Source: Acidovorax sp. 107
Lineage (GTDB): Bacteria; Pseudomonadota; Gammaproteobacteria; Burkholderiales; Burkholderiaceae_C
Reading direction: 5' to 3'
Assembly (NCBI RefSeq): GCF_003058055.1
Contig: NZ_QBTZ01000001.1
Span: 2,493,501-2,557,500 of the forward strand
Length of the DNA stretch: 64,000 bases
Made by a program: the position numbers and the translations under genes. Shown here one piece after another: positions 47,128-57,286 of the stretch. Within the stretch, counting starts at the first letter, position 1, and every line of letters begins with the position of its first letter. Below the pieces are notes generated by a model. It ran no database searches, was not told the DNA's origin, and worked only from the letters and a program-made list of their open reading frames with translations.

Positions 47128-47907
47128 ATGCAAATTGCCACCTGGAACGTGAACTCCCTGTCGGTGCGCCTGCCCCAGGTGCTAGCTTGGCTGGCCGCTA
47201 ACCCGGTCGATGCCCTGTGCCTGCAGGAGCTCAAACTCACCGACGACAAGTTTCCGCACGACGCGCTGAAAGAGGCGGGCTACGAGGCCGCCGCCTTCGG
47301 CCAGAAAACGTACAACGGCGTAGCTATCCTGAGCCGCCACCCGTTGCGCGATGTGGTGCGCAACATCCCCGACTTTGGCGACGAGCAAGCCCGCGTCATT
47401 GCTGCCACGCTGGACACGCCCGCAGGCCCGCTGCGCCTGCTCAACGGCTACTTCGTCAACGGCCAGGAGCCGGACTCTGAAAAGTTTGCCTACAAGATGC
47501 GCTGGCTGCAGGCCCTGCAGGACATGGTGCGCGCCGAGATGGCGGCCCACCCGCGCCTGGTGCTGGTGGGCGACTTCAACGTGGCGCCGGAAGACCGCGA
47601 CTCGTACGACCCCGAAGGCCTGCGCGAGACCATCCACCACACGACCGAAGAGCGCAACCACTTCCAGGCCCTGCTGGCGCTGGGGCTGACCGATGCCTTC
47701 CGCATGTTCGAGCAGCCCGAAAAAAGCTACTCGTGGTGGGACTACCGCATGCTGGGCTTCCAGAAAAACCGGGGCCTGCGCATCGACCACATCCTGGTGA
47801 GCGAAGCGCTCAAGCCCACGGTGACGGCCTGCGTGGTGGACCGCGCCCCGCGCAAGAACCCGCAGCCGAGCGACCACGCGCCGGTGGTGGTCACGATGAG
47901 CGTCTGA
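47128..47907 (+). CDS. xth: Exodeoxyribonuclease III
   Basis: AP endonuclease/3'-exonuclease in base-excision repair (259 aa). EEP-family motifs: ATWNVNSLSVRLPQV, LQELKL with the metal-binding Glu, NGYFVNGQ, VGDFNVAPEDRD, LRIDHILVS and SDHAPVVV. No Shine-Dalgarno is visible because the dispersed repeat abuts the ATG. A strong terminator follows. Confidence 0.95.
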   Translation: MQIATWNVNSLSVRLPQVLAWLAANPVDALCLQELKLTDDKFPHDALKEAGYEAAAFGQKTYNGVAILSRHPLRDVVRNIPDFGDEQARVIAATLDTPAGPLRLLNGYFVNGQEPDSEKFAYKMRWLQALQDMVRAEMAAHPRLVLVGDFNVAPEDRDSYDPEGLRETIHHTTEERNHFQALLALGLTDAFRMFEQPEKSYSWWDYRMLGFQKNRGLRIDHILVSEALKPTVTACVVDRAPRKNPQPSDHAPVVVTMSV

Positions 47908-47961
47908 TACACACCCCGGGGCATAAGGGCTCCCATGTGGCGACGCCCGTACGTGGCATGA

Positions 47962-47999
47962 AAAAAGGCTGCCAGAGGTTTGCTCTGGCAGCCTTTTTC
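47962..47999. terminator. Bidirectional rho-independent terminator after xth
   Basis: Long perfect stem AAAAAGGCTGCCAGAG / CTCTGGCAGCCTTTTT with a 5 nt loop. It can serve both xth and the convergent PA2169-type gene. Confidence 0.9.
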
Positions 48000-48071
48000 A
48001 ATGCGTGAGCCCACTGGCCAAACACCTGCCCCTCCAAGGCGCCAGTGGGCAAGCGGGGCCACCGTCCGCGC

Positions 48072-49019
48072 TTATGGGCGGGTGGAGAACCCGTTGCGCA
48101 GCGCACGCACCTCGTCATGGTTGCGCTGGGCGCCCTGCGCCTGGCGCTCGACCAATGCGCGTACATCGGCGGGCAGCGTCGCCTTCAGCGCCTTGCGGTA
48201 GCGGGCCACGGCGGCATCTTCGCCACGCTCGCATTCTTCCAGCACCGCCTTGTCGTCCTGCGTGGACAGCGCCGTCTTCACCGACACCCAGCCCCGGTGC
48301 AGCGCACCGGCCACGGTGCCACCTTGCGCAGGCTCGCCATTCAGGCGGCGGATCTCATGCTCCAGCTCCATCGCCGCAGCGGCACATTCGCGCGAGTGGC
48401 GCTGGAAGATGCCTTTGAGCTGGCCCGAATCGGCATGCTCGGCGCAGGCATGGAAGCCATACTCGCCATCGCGTGCCGACTCCAGCAAGTCGTTGAGCAC
48501 GTCCACTACGTCCTCGGTGTCAATCACGTCCATCGCGCGGTCGTTGGCGTGCGCACGGCGGCTCGCTGCGCGGTCCCACGCAGCTTGCGTTGCAGGGCGT
48601 ACGTCGGTCCAGGCCAAGCCGTCGCTGCCATGGCGCGCGCGCCAGTCGTCCGCCAAGCGGGGCTCGATGGCGTCAAAGCTGCCCTCGTAACGCCCCACCG
48701 ACGACCAACCCAGCTCATACGCGGGGCGGTATTGCTCGTAGGTGCGGCCCCCCACATAGTAGGGTTCGCGGTGGTAGGTATCGCGCCAGTAGGCGTCTTC
48801 CTCGGTGGGGTTGACCCCCTCGGCGGCGGCCTTGCCGGCCAAGCCGCCAGCCACCGCACCCGCCACGCCACCAATGGCAGCGCCGACCGGGCCGCCAAAA
48901 GCACCTGCAGCGGCACCGGCCGCGGCGCCACCCAGGGCGGCACCCACACCCGTTCCGACGGGGTGCGCACCTGGCTCATTGGTCAAAGGGTCACGGTTAG
49001 CATCGTTGAAATCCGACAT
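48072..49019 (-). CDS. PA2169-type (DUF2383) protein with glycine-zipper N-terminus
   Basis: 315 aa. Residues about 22-68 are a Gly/Ala zipper (GVGAALGGAAAGAAAGAFGG...) like membrane-inserting glycine-zipper domains. Residues about 170-305 form a PA2169-family, ferritin-like four-helix bundle (VVDVLNDLLESARDGEYGFHACAEHA, ECAAAAMELEHEIRRL). The middle part (75-130) is rich in Tyr and Trp (YWRDTYHREPYYVGG). PA2169-type proteins are small stress-associated proteins without an assigned reaction; the fusion to a glycine zipper is noteworthy. It may be stress-induced. Confidence 0.82.
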   Translation of the reverse strand: MSDFNDANRDPLTNEPGAHPVGTGVGAALGGAAAGAAAGAFGGPVGAAIGGVAGAVAGGLAGKAAAEGVNPTEEDAYWRDTYHREPYYVGGRTYEQYRPAYELGWSSVGRYEGSFDAIEPRLADDWRARHGSDGLAWTDVRPATQAAWDRAASRRAHANDRAMDVIDTEDVVDVLNDLLESARDGEYGFHACAEHADSGQLKGIFQRHSRECAAAAMELEHEIRRLNGEPAQGGTVAGALHRGWVSVKTALSTQDDKAVLEECERGEDAAVARYRKALKATLPADVRALVERQAQGAQRNHDEVRALRNGFSTRP

Positions 49020-49189
49020 AGGAACATCTCCGGTTGGTTGACAGTGACTTCATTGTTGAAGCCACCTCCGGGGTGCCGGGTCGGCCCAGGGAGGGCCTGC
49101 ATGTAGGACACGGCCCGCCGCGCGGCGACTGGCCGGTCGCCCGATGGGGCCAAAATTGAAAGCCGCCCCGGGTGCAGGAGCAGCCTTGG

Positions 49190-49253
49190 ATTGCTATATT
49201 TTCAATAGCTATCAATGCATATTCAATGGCCACTTTGGGCCATTTTTATGCAC
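49190..49253. repeat. Diverged copy 7 of the dispersed repeat
   Basis: ATTTTCAATAGCTATCAATGCAT followed by a GGCCACTTTGGGCC hairpin. It keeps the AATAGCT block but not the AGCGC arms, so membership is less certain. It ends where the ntrC stop codon begins and may act as terminator of the nitrogen operon. Confidence 0.5.
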
Positions 49254-49254
49254 T

Positions 49255-50892
<1,638 letters not shown>

Positions 50893-50942
50893 ATATTTTT
50901 CTTACCTTCCCTGTGGTTGCGTGTCAGGGACCGTCGTGCGCT

Positions 50943-52034
50943 TCAAGGCAGCGGGATCAGGATGCGGAAGTCGGTGCGACCCGGTACGCTGTCGCATTCG
51001 ATCAACCCGTGGTGTCGCTGCACGAAGGTTTGCGCCAACGTCAGCCCCAGCCCTGATCCGCCGTCCCGACCCGACACCAAGGGGTAAAAAATCCGCTCCT
51101 TGATGGCATCGGGTACGCCCGGTCCGTTGTCGATGACATGCAATTCCAGTGCCAGCCGGTAGCGTTGCCGGCCGAACGTGACCTGGCGGGCCACGCGCGT
51201 GCGCAGTGTGATCACGGCATCCCCCTTGGCGATGCGCTCTGACAGCGCCTGGGCCCCGTTCTGCACAATGTTCAGCACCGCCTGAATGAGCTGCGCACGG
51301 TCCCCCCGGAACTCGGGGATGGAGGTGTCGTAGTCGCGCTGCACCTTGAGGCCCTGCGGGTATTCGACCAGCACGAGCGAACGCACACGCTCGCACACCT
51401 CATGGATGTTCACATCGCCCACCAGATGCGGGTGGCGATGCGGCGCAAGCAACCGATCCACCAGGCTTTGCAGGCGGTCGGCCTCGTGGATGATGACCTG
51501 GGTGTATTCAGTGAGCTCCCGGTTGTCGAGCTCCATCTCCAGCAGCTGCGCCGCGCCCCGAATGCCGCCCAGCGGGTTCTTGATCTCGTGGGCGAGGTTG
51601 CGGATCAGCTCCTTGTTGGCCTGGGCCTGATCGCGCAGGCGCTCCTCGCGGTCCTGGCGGGCCTGCTGCTCCAGCGGCCAAAGCTCCACCAGGATTTCGC
51701 CCACCTGCTCGGCATCGGCCACGTTGACATGCACGGGTACCGGGTCCTGGTGCAGGCGCTTCAGGCTGGCCTCGTAGCGCAGCGCAGCAAAGTCCTTGCC
51801 CCGGGCGCCCGCCAGGGCGGTCTGCAGCAGCGCGGGGTCGGTGAAGAAGGTGGAGAAGTCCGCCCCCTCCAGGGTGCGGCGCGACAGGCCGAGCGTATTC
51901 TCCAAAGCGGCGTTGGCAAACTGCACGGCGCCATCGTCAGCACGCAGCACGGCCACCAGGGTGGACATCAGGTCCAGGGAATGGAAACGCCCGGTGTCAG
52001 TGCCGGGCAATTCGGGGGAGGAAGGGGCACTCAC
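50943..52034 (-). CDS. ntrB: Nitrogen regulation sensor kinase NR(II), NtrB
   Basis: 363 aa histidine kinase/phosphatase controlling NtrC under PII. N-terminal PAS (about 20-120), H-box NLAHEIKNPLGGIRGAA with His149, N-box QAVLNIVQNGAQAL, and G-boxes DNGPGVPD and GSGLGL. It is cytoplasmic with no membrane helices, as expected. It sits 15 bp downstream of the DUF4124 gene and 50 bp upstream of ntrC. Confidence 0.96.
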   Translation of the reverse strand: MSAPSSPELPGTDTGRFHSLDLMSTLVAVLRADDGAVQFANAALENTLGLSRRTLEGADFSTFFTDPALLQTALAGARGKDFAALRYEASLKRLHQDPVPVHVNVADAEQVGEILVELWPLEQQARQDREERLRDQAQANKELIRNLAHEIKNPLGGIRGAAQLLEMELDNRELTEYTQVIIHEADRLQSLVDRLLAPHRHPHLVGDVNIHEVCERVRSLVLVEYPQGLKVQRDYDTSIPEFRGDRAQLIQAVLNIVQNGAQALSERIAKGDAVITLRTRVARQVTFGRQRYRLALELHVIDNGPGVPDAIKERIFYPLVSGRDGGSGLGLTLAQTFVQRHHGLIECDSVPGRTDFRILIPLP

Positions 52035-52049
52035 ACGCTATCGCCGTCG

Positions 52050-52574
52050 TCAGTTGGTGGGCGCCGCAGGCGCTGGCAGGCGGGCAATCTCGCGCTTGAT
52101 GCCTGCGATGTCGCTCTCGCTGCGGGCCACACTGGCCTTGAGCTCGGCCGTGCGTTCGGTGTAGCGCTGGGGATTGCGCAGGTCCAGCGCATTGCGCTCG
52201 GGGGCGCCGTTGTTGTATTCCTTGAGCAGCTCGGCATGGCGTGCTTCGGCCTTGCGCAGCTCGGACTCCAGGATGGCGCGCGCATCCGAATCGCGGGACT
52301 TCTGCTCGTTGTTGCTGACGCGGGGTGCGTTGGCGGGCGAGGTCGCAGACGAAGAGGCTGCTGCACCACTGCCACCGGCGGCGGCTGCGGCAGACGCCGG
52401 GCGGGTGCCCTGCACCACCGTGACGTTGCCGCCCTCGACCAGCTTGCAGCCACGCTCCTTGGCCTGCTGCGCGTTGTTGGTGTATTCGTTGCCGCAGCGG
52501 TAGATGCGGTCTTGCGCCAGGGCCACGGGGACGGAGCCGGCGATGAGAAGCAGGGTGATGAGCGTTTTTTTCAT
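52050..52574 (-). CDS. DUF4124 domain-containing exported protein
   Basis: 174 aa with a signal peptide (MKKTLITLLLIAGSVPVALA), a DUF4124 start (QDRIYRCGNEYTNNAQQAKERGC), a low-complexity Ala/Ser/Gly middle and a charged helical C-terminus (residues 110-165) likely to form a coiled coil. Function unknown. It lies between glnA and ntrB and, with only 15 bp to ntrB, is presumably transcribed with the nitrogen regulators. The ATG at 52574 is chosen from the signal peptide. Confidence 0.88.
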   Translation of the reverse strand: MKKTLITLLLIAGSVPVALAQDRIYRCGNEYTNNAQQAKERGCKLVEGGNVTVVQGTRPASAAAAAGGSGAAASSSATSPANAPRVSNNEQKSRDSDARAILESELRKAEARHAELLKEYNNGAPERNALDLRNPQRYTERTAELKASVARSESDIAGIKREIARLPAPAAPTN

Positions 52575-52744
52575 TCGGTTTCCTCGCACGGACATGCAGG
52601 GGTCGGGGGAGTATCCCCCAATCACCCTACATCTCCAATCCAACAAAGGCAGACCCTTGGAAGGCTGTGTATACGGATGCAACACCTGGCACCTTGGTTC
52701 CGCCGCACGCATTCGACGCCAGCGCCATCTTCGCCCGCCCATGA

Positions 52745-52769
52745 AAAAAGGCGGCTTGCGCCGCCTTTT
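52745..52769 (-). terminator. Rho-independent terminator after glnA
   Basis: AAAAGGCGGC/GCCGCCTTTT hairpin with a 4 nt loop. It separates glnA from the DUF4124-ntrB-ntrC genes, allowing high glnA and low ntrBC expression. Confidence 0.85.
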
Positions 52770-52796
52770 CTTGAGCAATGGTCTGCAGGCAGACGA

Positions 52797-54212
52797 TTAC
52801 AGCGAGTAGTACATGTCGTACTCGACAGGATGCACGGCCATGCGGAAGCGGGTCACTTCGTTCATCTTCAGATCGATGTAGGCGTCGATCATGCTGTCGG
52901 TGAACACACCACCCTTGGTCAGGAACGCTCGGTCCTTGTCCAGGTGCTCCAGGGCCTGGTCCAGGCTGTGGCACACGGTAGGCACCAGCTTGTCTTCTTC
53001 TGGAGGCAGGTGGTACAGGTCCTTCGTGGCGGCTTCGCCAGGATGGATCTTGTTTTCCACGCCGTCCAGACCCGCCATCAGCAGGGCGGCAAAGCCCAGG
53101 TAGGGGTTCATCAGTGGATCGGGGAAGCGGGCTTCCACGCGACGGCCCTTCGGGTTGGCCACGTAAGGAATGCGGATCGAGGCCGAGCGGTTCTTGGCCG
53201 AGTAGGCCAGCTTCACCGGGGCTTCGAAGTGAGGCACCAGGCGCTTGTAGCTGTTGGTGCCTGGGTTGGTGATGGCGTTCAGGGCACGGGCGTGCTTGAT
53301 GATGCCGCCGATGTAGTACAGCGCGAAGTCCGACAGACCGGCATAGCCGTCGCCAGCGAACAGGTTCTTGCCGTCCTTCCAGACGGACTGGTGCACGTGC
53401 ATGCCGGAGCCGTTGTCGCCGTGGTAGGGCTTGGGCATGAACGTGGCGGTCTTGCCGTAGGCATTGGCCACGTTGTGGATCACGTACTTTTGCAGGATGG
53501 TCCAGTCAGCGCGCTCCACCAGGGTGCTGAAACGGGTGCCGATTTCATTCTGGCCAGCGCCCGCCACTTCGTGGTGGAACACTTCGACCGGGATGCCCAG
53601 GGATTCGAGGATCAGGGACATCTCGGCGCGCATGTCTTGCGTGCTGTCGACGGGGGGCACGGGGAAGTAGCCGCCCTTGACGGTGGGACGGTGACCACGG
53701 TTGCCACCTTCGAGCTTGGCGCCAGTGTTCCAGGGAGCTTCGTACTCTTCGATTTCGTAGAAGGTGTGGTTGGGCTCGGTGCTCCAACGCACGCCGTCGA
53801 AGATGAAGAATTCTGGCTCGGGACCGAAGTAGGCGGTGTCGCCCAGGCCGGAGGCCTTCAGGTAGGCTTCAGCGCGCTTTGCGATGGAGCGGGGGTCGCG
53901 GTCGTAGGCCTTGCCGTCGGTGGGCTCGATCACGTCGCAGGTCAGGATCAGCGTCGTTTCTTCGAAGAAAGGATCGATGTTGGCCGTGCTCGGATCGGGG
54001 ATCAGCTGCATGTCGGAGGCTTCGATGCCCTTCCAACCGGCAATCGACGAACCATCAAAGGCATGGCCCGAAGTGAACTTGTCTTCGTCGAAGTGAGAGA
54101 CGGGCACCGTGGTGTGCTGTTGTTTGCCACGGGTATCGGTGAAACGGAAGTCAACGAACTTGACTTCGTTCTCCTTCACCATCTTCATCACGTCTGCAAC
54201 GGTCTTGGCCAT
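52797..54212 (-). CDS. glnA: Glutamine synthetase (type I)
   Basis: Assimilates ammonium into glutamine (471 aa, family length). Motifs: [44 protein letters not shown] and [16 protein letters not shown]. The adenylylation tyrosine is in LYHLPPEE, so activity should be controlled by GlnE. Transcription should be controlled by NtrC and sigma-54 through the sites at 54263-54432. Confidence 0.98.
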   Translation of the reverse strand: MAKTVADVMKMVKENEVKFVDFRFTDTRGKQQHTTVPVSHFDEDKFTSGHAFDGSSIAGWKGIEASDMQLIPDPSTANIDPFFEETTLILTCDVIEPTDGKAYDRDPRSIAKRAEAYLKASGLGDTAYFGPEPEFFIFDGVRWSTEPNHTFYEIEEYEAPWNTGAKLEGGNRGHRPTVKGGYFPVPPVDSTQDMRAEMSLILESLGIPVEVFHHEVAGAGQNEIGTRFSTLVERADWTILQKYVIHNVANAYGKTATFMPKPYHGDNGSGMHVHQSVWKDGKNLFAGDGYAGLSDFALYYIGGIIKHARALNAITNPGTNSYKRLVPHFEAPVKLAYSAKNRSASIRIPYVANPKGRRVEARFPDPLMNPYLGFAALLMAGLDGVENKIHPGEAATKDLYHLPPEEDKLVPTVCHSLDQALEHLDKDRAFLTKGGVFTDSMIDAYIDLKMNEVTRFRMAVHPVEYDMYYSL

Positions 54213-54262
54213 CAGGTTCTCCTGGATAAAGCGCTTGTTGAAAAAAGAGTTTGCGAGATAAA

Positions 54263-54278
54263 AGCAGTTTGCGTGCCA
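54263..54278 (-). promoter_or_regulatory. Sigma-54 promoter of glnA
   Basis: On the minus strand TGGCACG, 4 bp, CTGCT: -24 GG and -12 GC are spaced as in the sigma-54 consensus TGGCACG-N4-TTGCW with one mismatch. It lies 51 bp upstream of the glnA start codon. Confidence 0.8.
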
Positions 54279-54345
54279 GCCGAGTGCAGCGCCGCACTAT
54301 GAAGGAGCGCTACCCGCGACAGGTCGGCATGGCAGGTGCCCAAAA

Positions 54346-54360
54346 GCACCAACACGGTGC
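54346..54360. promoter_or_regulatory. NtrC binding site 1
   Basis: GCACC-AACAC-GGTGC, a perfect match to the dyad GCACC-N5-GGTGC. Centred about 80 bp upstream of the sigma-54 promoter, between the promoter and the upstream gene's stop codon. Confidence 0.85.
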
Positions 54361-54383
54361 AATTCATTCATCGAATCTGAACT

Positions 54384-55205
54384 TCACAGATTGCGCACCA
54401 ATTCGGGGCCGCAATTTGCACCAAATTTGTGCAATCCAGTTTTCAATGCCTGCCATGCCGCAGGCACCGAGGACGCGGGGCCTTTGACGCCCAGTTCGAT
54501 GTGCCGCCCGTATTGTGGATGATCTACGCTGGGCAAACTGAACACCCGCACATCCGGGTGCGATTTTTCAATCTGCTCCATGAGGGGGGTCAACGCCGCC
54601 TCCATGGCGCCATAAACCACCACCGACTGCTCGGTCTGTGGCGCACGGTTGAAATGGGCCGCGTAGCGCTGTTCCAGCACCCACTCGATCATGGGCCAGG
54701 CCATGACAGGAAAGCCCGGGACGAAGTGCACAGCCCCACCCCCTGCCCCTTCGCAGCTGAAGCCAGGAATCTTGTTGTAGGGATTGGGAATGATGCGCGC
54801 ACCCACCGGGAACATGCCCATGTTGAGACGGTGCACGTTGTCAGACCGGTCGGGCTCATAGGGCACGCCCTGTTCGCGCGCCACGTCCTGCATGCGCTCA
54901 CGGATCAGGGCCTCGGCCTCGGGGTGCAGGGCCAGCTCCTTGCCCAGGGCACGCGCAGCACATTGCCGCGTGTGATCGTCGGGTGTCGCGCCGATGCCGC
55001 CGCACGAGAACACCACATCGGCCGAAGCAAACGCCCGCTGCAACGTGGCAGTGATGCGGTCCGGGTTGTCGCCCACGTAGTCGGCGTAGGCCAGAGAAAG
55101 GCCACGCGCCGACAGAAGCTCAATCACCTTGGGCATGTGCTTGTCGGCCCGCTTGCCTGAAAGGATCTCGTCGCCCACGATGATGAGGCCAAAGGTAGGG
55201 GTCAT
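54384..55205 (-). CDS. Molybdopterin-binding domain protein (CinA N-domain/MoaB-like)
   Basis: 273 aa protein with a MoCF-biosynthesis-type domain: LIIVGDEILSGKRADKHMP at the N-terminus and FSCGGIGATPDDHT in the middle. It resembles the N-terminal half of CinA/YfaY without the NMN-deamidase half. It is not placed with other molybdenum cofactor genes, so the function is uncertain. Its start overlaps the stop of the EI24 gene (ATGA). Its last codons carry two NtrC sites for glnA. Confidence 0.88.
   Translation of the reverse strand: MTPTFGLIIVGDEILSGKRADKHMPKVIELLSARGLSLAYADYVGDNPDRITATLQRAFASADVVFSCGGIGATPDDHTRQCAARALGKELALHPEAEALIRERMQDVAREQGVPYEPDRSDNVHRLNMGMFPVGARIIPNPYNKIPGFSCEGAGGGAVHFVPGFPVMAWPMIEWVLEQRYAAHFNRAPQTEQSVVVYGAMEAALTPLMEQIEKSHPDVRVFSLPSVDHPQYGRHIELGVKGPASSVPAAWQALKTGLHKFGANCGPELVRNL
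54395..54409. promoter_or_regulatory. NtrC binding site 2 (inside upstream CDS)
   Basis: GCACC-AATTC-GGGGC, one mismatch to the NtrC dyad. It lies within the last codons of the upstream molybdopterin-domain gene. Confidence 0.6.
54418..54432. promoter_or_regulatory. NtrC binding site 3 (inside upstream CDS)
   Basis: GCACC-AAATT-TGTGC, with flanking TT and AA extending the dyad. One mismatch to the consensus. It also lies inside the upstream coding sequence, two turns from site 2. Confidence 0.7.
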
Positions 55206-56143
55206 GGTGTCTTGTCTCCTGGCAGGGGAATGGCGGGGGATGGCAGCGCAGGCGCGGGCTCTGCCGCCGTATCCAAGGGCGTAGCTTCTGCGGGATGCGG
55301 CATTGCATCGGCCACCGGGGAGAACGCCGTCTTCGGCGCCATTGCGGTCCGCTCGGCCCGCAAGCGCTGCAGCGCGGCCAGCCCATAGTGCGTGAACCAC
55401 AGCGACGAAAATGCGAACACCAGGGTGTAGATCCAGATCGCCAAGGGCACCAGCACAAAAAAAGCAGCCGCAAACACCACCCCCGACGCCCACACAATGC
55501 TGGGCGCAGCGCCCAGATAACCCGTCACAACCCCAATGCCCAGCAGGCTGCTGCGATGGCGACGGAATATCTCCTGGCGCTCTTCCTTGCTGGCATGATC
55601 GGCCAACGCATCAAACACCATCACCCGGTAGGTCAGCCACCCCCAGATCAGGGGCGGCAGGATGAGCACCAGCGGCGGCACCAGCCAGAGGGGGACAGAC
55701 ACTGCCAGCGCCACCAGCGCCAGCACCGTGGACCCTATCGACCAGGCCACACTCGCAATGAAGGACCCGCCCTTCTTGCGCTCCAGATCGGGAAAGCGCC
55801 GCGCGGCGACCAAGGCCACCAATGTGGGGGTCATGAGCACTGCCACCGCAAGCAGCGATACCACCACCAGTACCGGCGCCACGGCCAGCACCACCATCAG
55901 CGGCGCCATCACGGCAGTCACGTCACCCAAACCCCAGCCCTGAAGCCAGCTCCAGACGCTGGCCAGCAGCGTGGACGCATCCAGCAAAGCGCGCATCCCC
56001 TGCACTGCTGCATCCCAATAGAAATGGCCCAGGCCCAGCGCCAAGGCGACCATCAACAGCAAGGGCAGCAGCGACAGCGCAATCACGCGGGGCCGCAGGC
56101 AGTAGGCGGCGGCACGCCAGAAAGAATCAAGCAGAAGTCCCAT
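55202..56143 (-). CDS. EI24 domain-containing membrane protein
   Basis: 313 aa inner-membrane protein of the EI24/CysZ-like family. It opens LLLDSFWRAAAYCLRPRVIALSLLPLLL and has about six hydrophobic helices; the last 50 residues are a Pro/Ala tail. CysZ members are sulfate transporters, but most EI24 proteins are uncharacterised. The ATG at 56143 is chosen from the domain start. It is translationally coupled to the next gene. Confidence 0.88.
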   Translation of the reverse strand: MGLLLDSFWRAAAYCLRPRVIALSLLPLLLMVALALGLGHFYWDAAVQGMRALLDASTLLASVWSWLQGWGLGDVTAVMAPLMVVLAVAPVLVVVSLLAVAVLMTPTLVALVAARRFPDLERKKGGSFIASVAWSIGSTVLALVALAVSVPLWLVPPLVLILPPLIWGWLTYRVMVFDALADHASKEERQEIFRRHRSSLLGIGVVTGYLGAAPSIVWASGVVFAAAFFVLVPLAIWIYTLVFAFSSLWFTHYGLAALQRLRAERTAMAPKTAFSPVADAMPHPAEATPLDTAAEPAPALPSPAIPLPGDKTP

Positions 56144-56178
56144 GGCGGGAAGCATACAGGGAGCGCCTGCCGGGCTGC

Positions 56179-57192
56179 TCAGGCCTTGCCCAGCAACCGC
56201 AGTACGCCCCGCCATTGCTGGGACCAGAACCCACTGCCGTAGTCGCGCAAGCGGCCATCGGCACCTGGCTCGACCTGGTCGCGCACACCGGTGGGGTCAA
56301 AACGCTTCTCGAAGTTGGCCGTGCCCATCAACATGTCCCACCAGGGCAGGAGCACCCCAAAGTTGTGACCACCGAGCACCACACGCGGCGGCGCGGATGG
56401 CATGCCTCCAGCAGCGTCAGCCGGTGGCTTGACCGTTTCATGGCCAATGCCGATGCTGTGATGCCGCCGGTGAAAGCGGGGGCTGATCCAGAGCCGCTCT
56501 CCCACCTGGCCGAACCACAGTCGCACGTTGGCATGCTGAAAGCTCTCGCTGAGCTGCGCGATGGCCACGATGGCAATGAACTGCCCGGGCGCCACGCCAA
56601 TCAGCTGCGCCACCGTCACCAGAATCACATCGCGCAGCAGGTCGTCGAGCAGGTGGTTGCGGTTGTCGCTCCACATCGTCATCTGCCGCTGCGCATGGTG
56701 CAGCGAATGCAGGCGCCACCACCACTCAAAATGGTGCTGACCCCGGTGGATCCAGTAGTCCACAAAATCGAACACCACCAGATACATCAGCAGACTGACC
56801 CAGGGTATGTCCGTCACGCCCGGCCAGACGCCGTCGAGCTGGAAGGTACTGACACCGGCCACGCGCAGGGTTCCAAACATCGAGTCCGCCAGCGCATCGA
56901 CCGTGAAAAACAGCACCAGTCGGAACAGACCCAACCGGTGGATCAAGGTGTACAGGATGTCGGTGCGAATGGTGGCCCTGTCGGTGATGGGCTCCACCGG
57001 CCACAAGCGCTGCAAGGGACCAATGACGGCCACGATGACCACCAACTGCAGCAACCCCACCAGCAGCCAGCCCGAGGCCTCGTAGCCGCTTTCCAGCAGA
57101 CTGGCCAGCCCGGTGGTGAACATCAGCGGCTGCAGCACGCTCTCAAAAAGCCATTGCTGCAGACTGTCAAATACACTGCCTAGCCATCCCAT
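56179..57192 (-). CDS. Sterol desaturase / fatty acid hydroxylase family protein
   Basis: 337 aa integral-membrane di-iron oxygenase of the fatty-acid-hydroxylase superfamily. The histidine clusters are HRGQHH, HSLHHAQ and HRRHH plus a later His. About five hydrophobic helices. Members hydroxylate or desaturate lipids, sterols or carotenoids; no pathway partner is adjacent. It starts 36 bp upstream of the EI24 gene's start region on the same strand. Confidence 0.92.
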   Translation of the reverse strand: MGWLGSVFDSLQQWLFESVLQPLMFTTGLASLLESGYEASGWLLVGLLQLVVIVAVIGPLQRLWPVEPITDRATIRTDILYTLIHRLGLFRLVLFFTVDALADSMFGTLRVAGVSTFQLDGVWPGVTDIPWVSLLMYLVVFDFVDYWIHRGQHHFEWWWRLHSLHHAQRQMTMWSDNRNHLLDDLLRDVILVTVAQLIGVAPGQFIAIVAIAQLSESFQHANVRLWFGQVGERLWISPRFHRRHHSIGIGHETVKPPADAAGGMPSAPPRVVLGGHNFGVLLPWWDMLMGTANFEKRFDPTGVRDQVEPGADGRLRDYGSGFWSQQWRGVLRLLGKA

Positions 57193-57286
57193 CTTGTTGC
57201 GCTCCCTGGCACCCTGTTATTCAGTTAAAAGCCTCAGCGCTGCACTGCAACGGCGAGCGTTACGGAAACCGTCGTGGCTGCCCATG

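Noticed and set aside
51402-54302. Very long plus-strand open frame (966 aa) opposite ntrB, DUF4124 and glnA
   Set aside because: Rich in Val, Gly, His and Gln and an antisense shadow of three well-supported genes; such frames are common in high-GC DNA.
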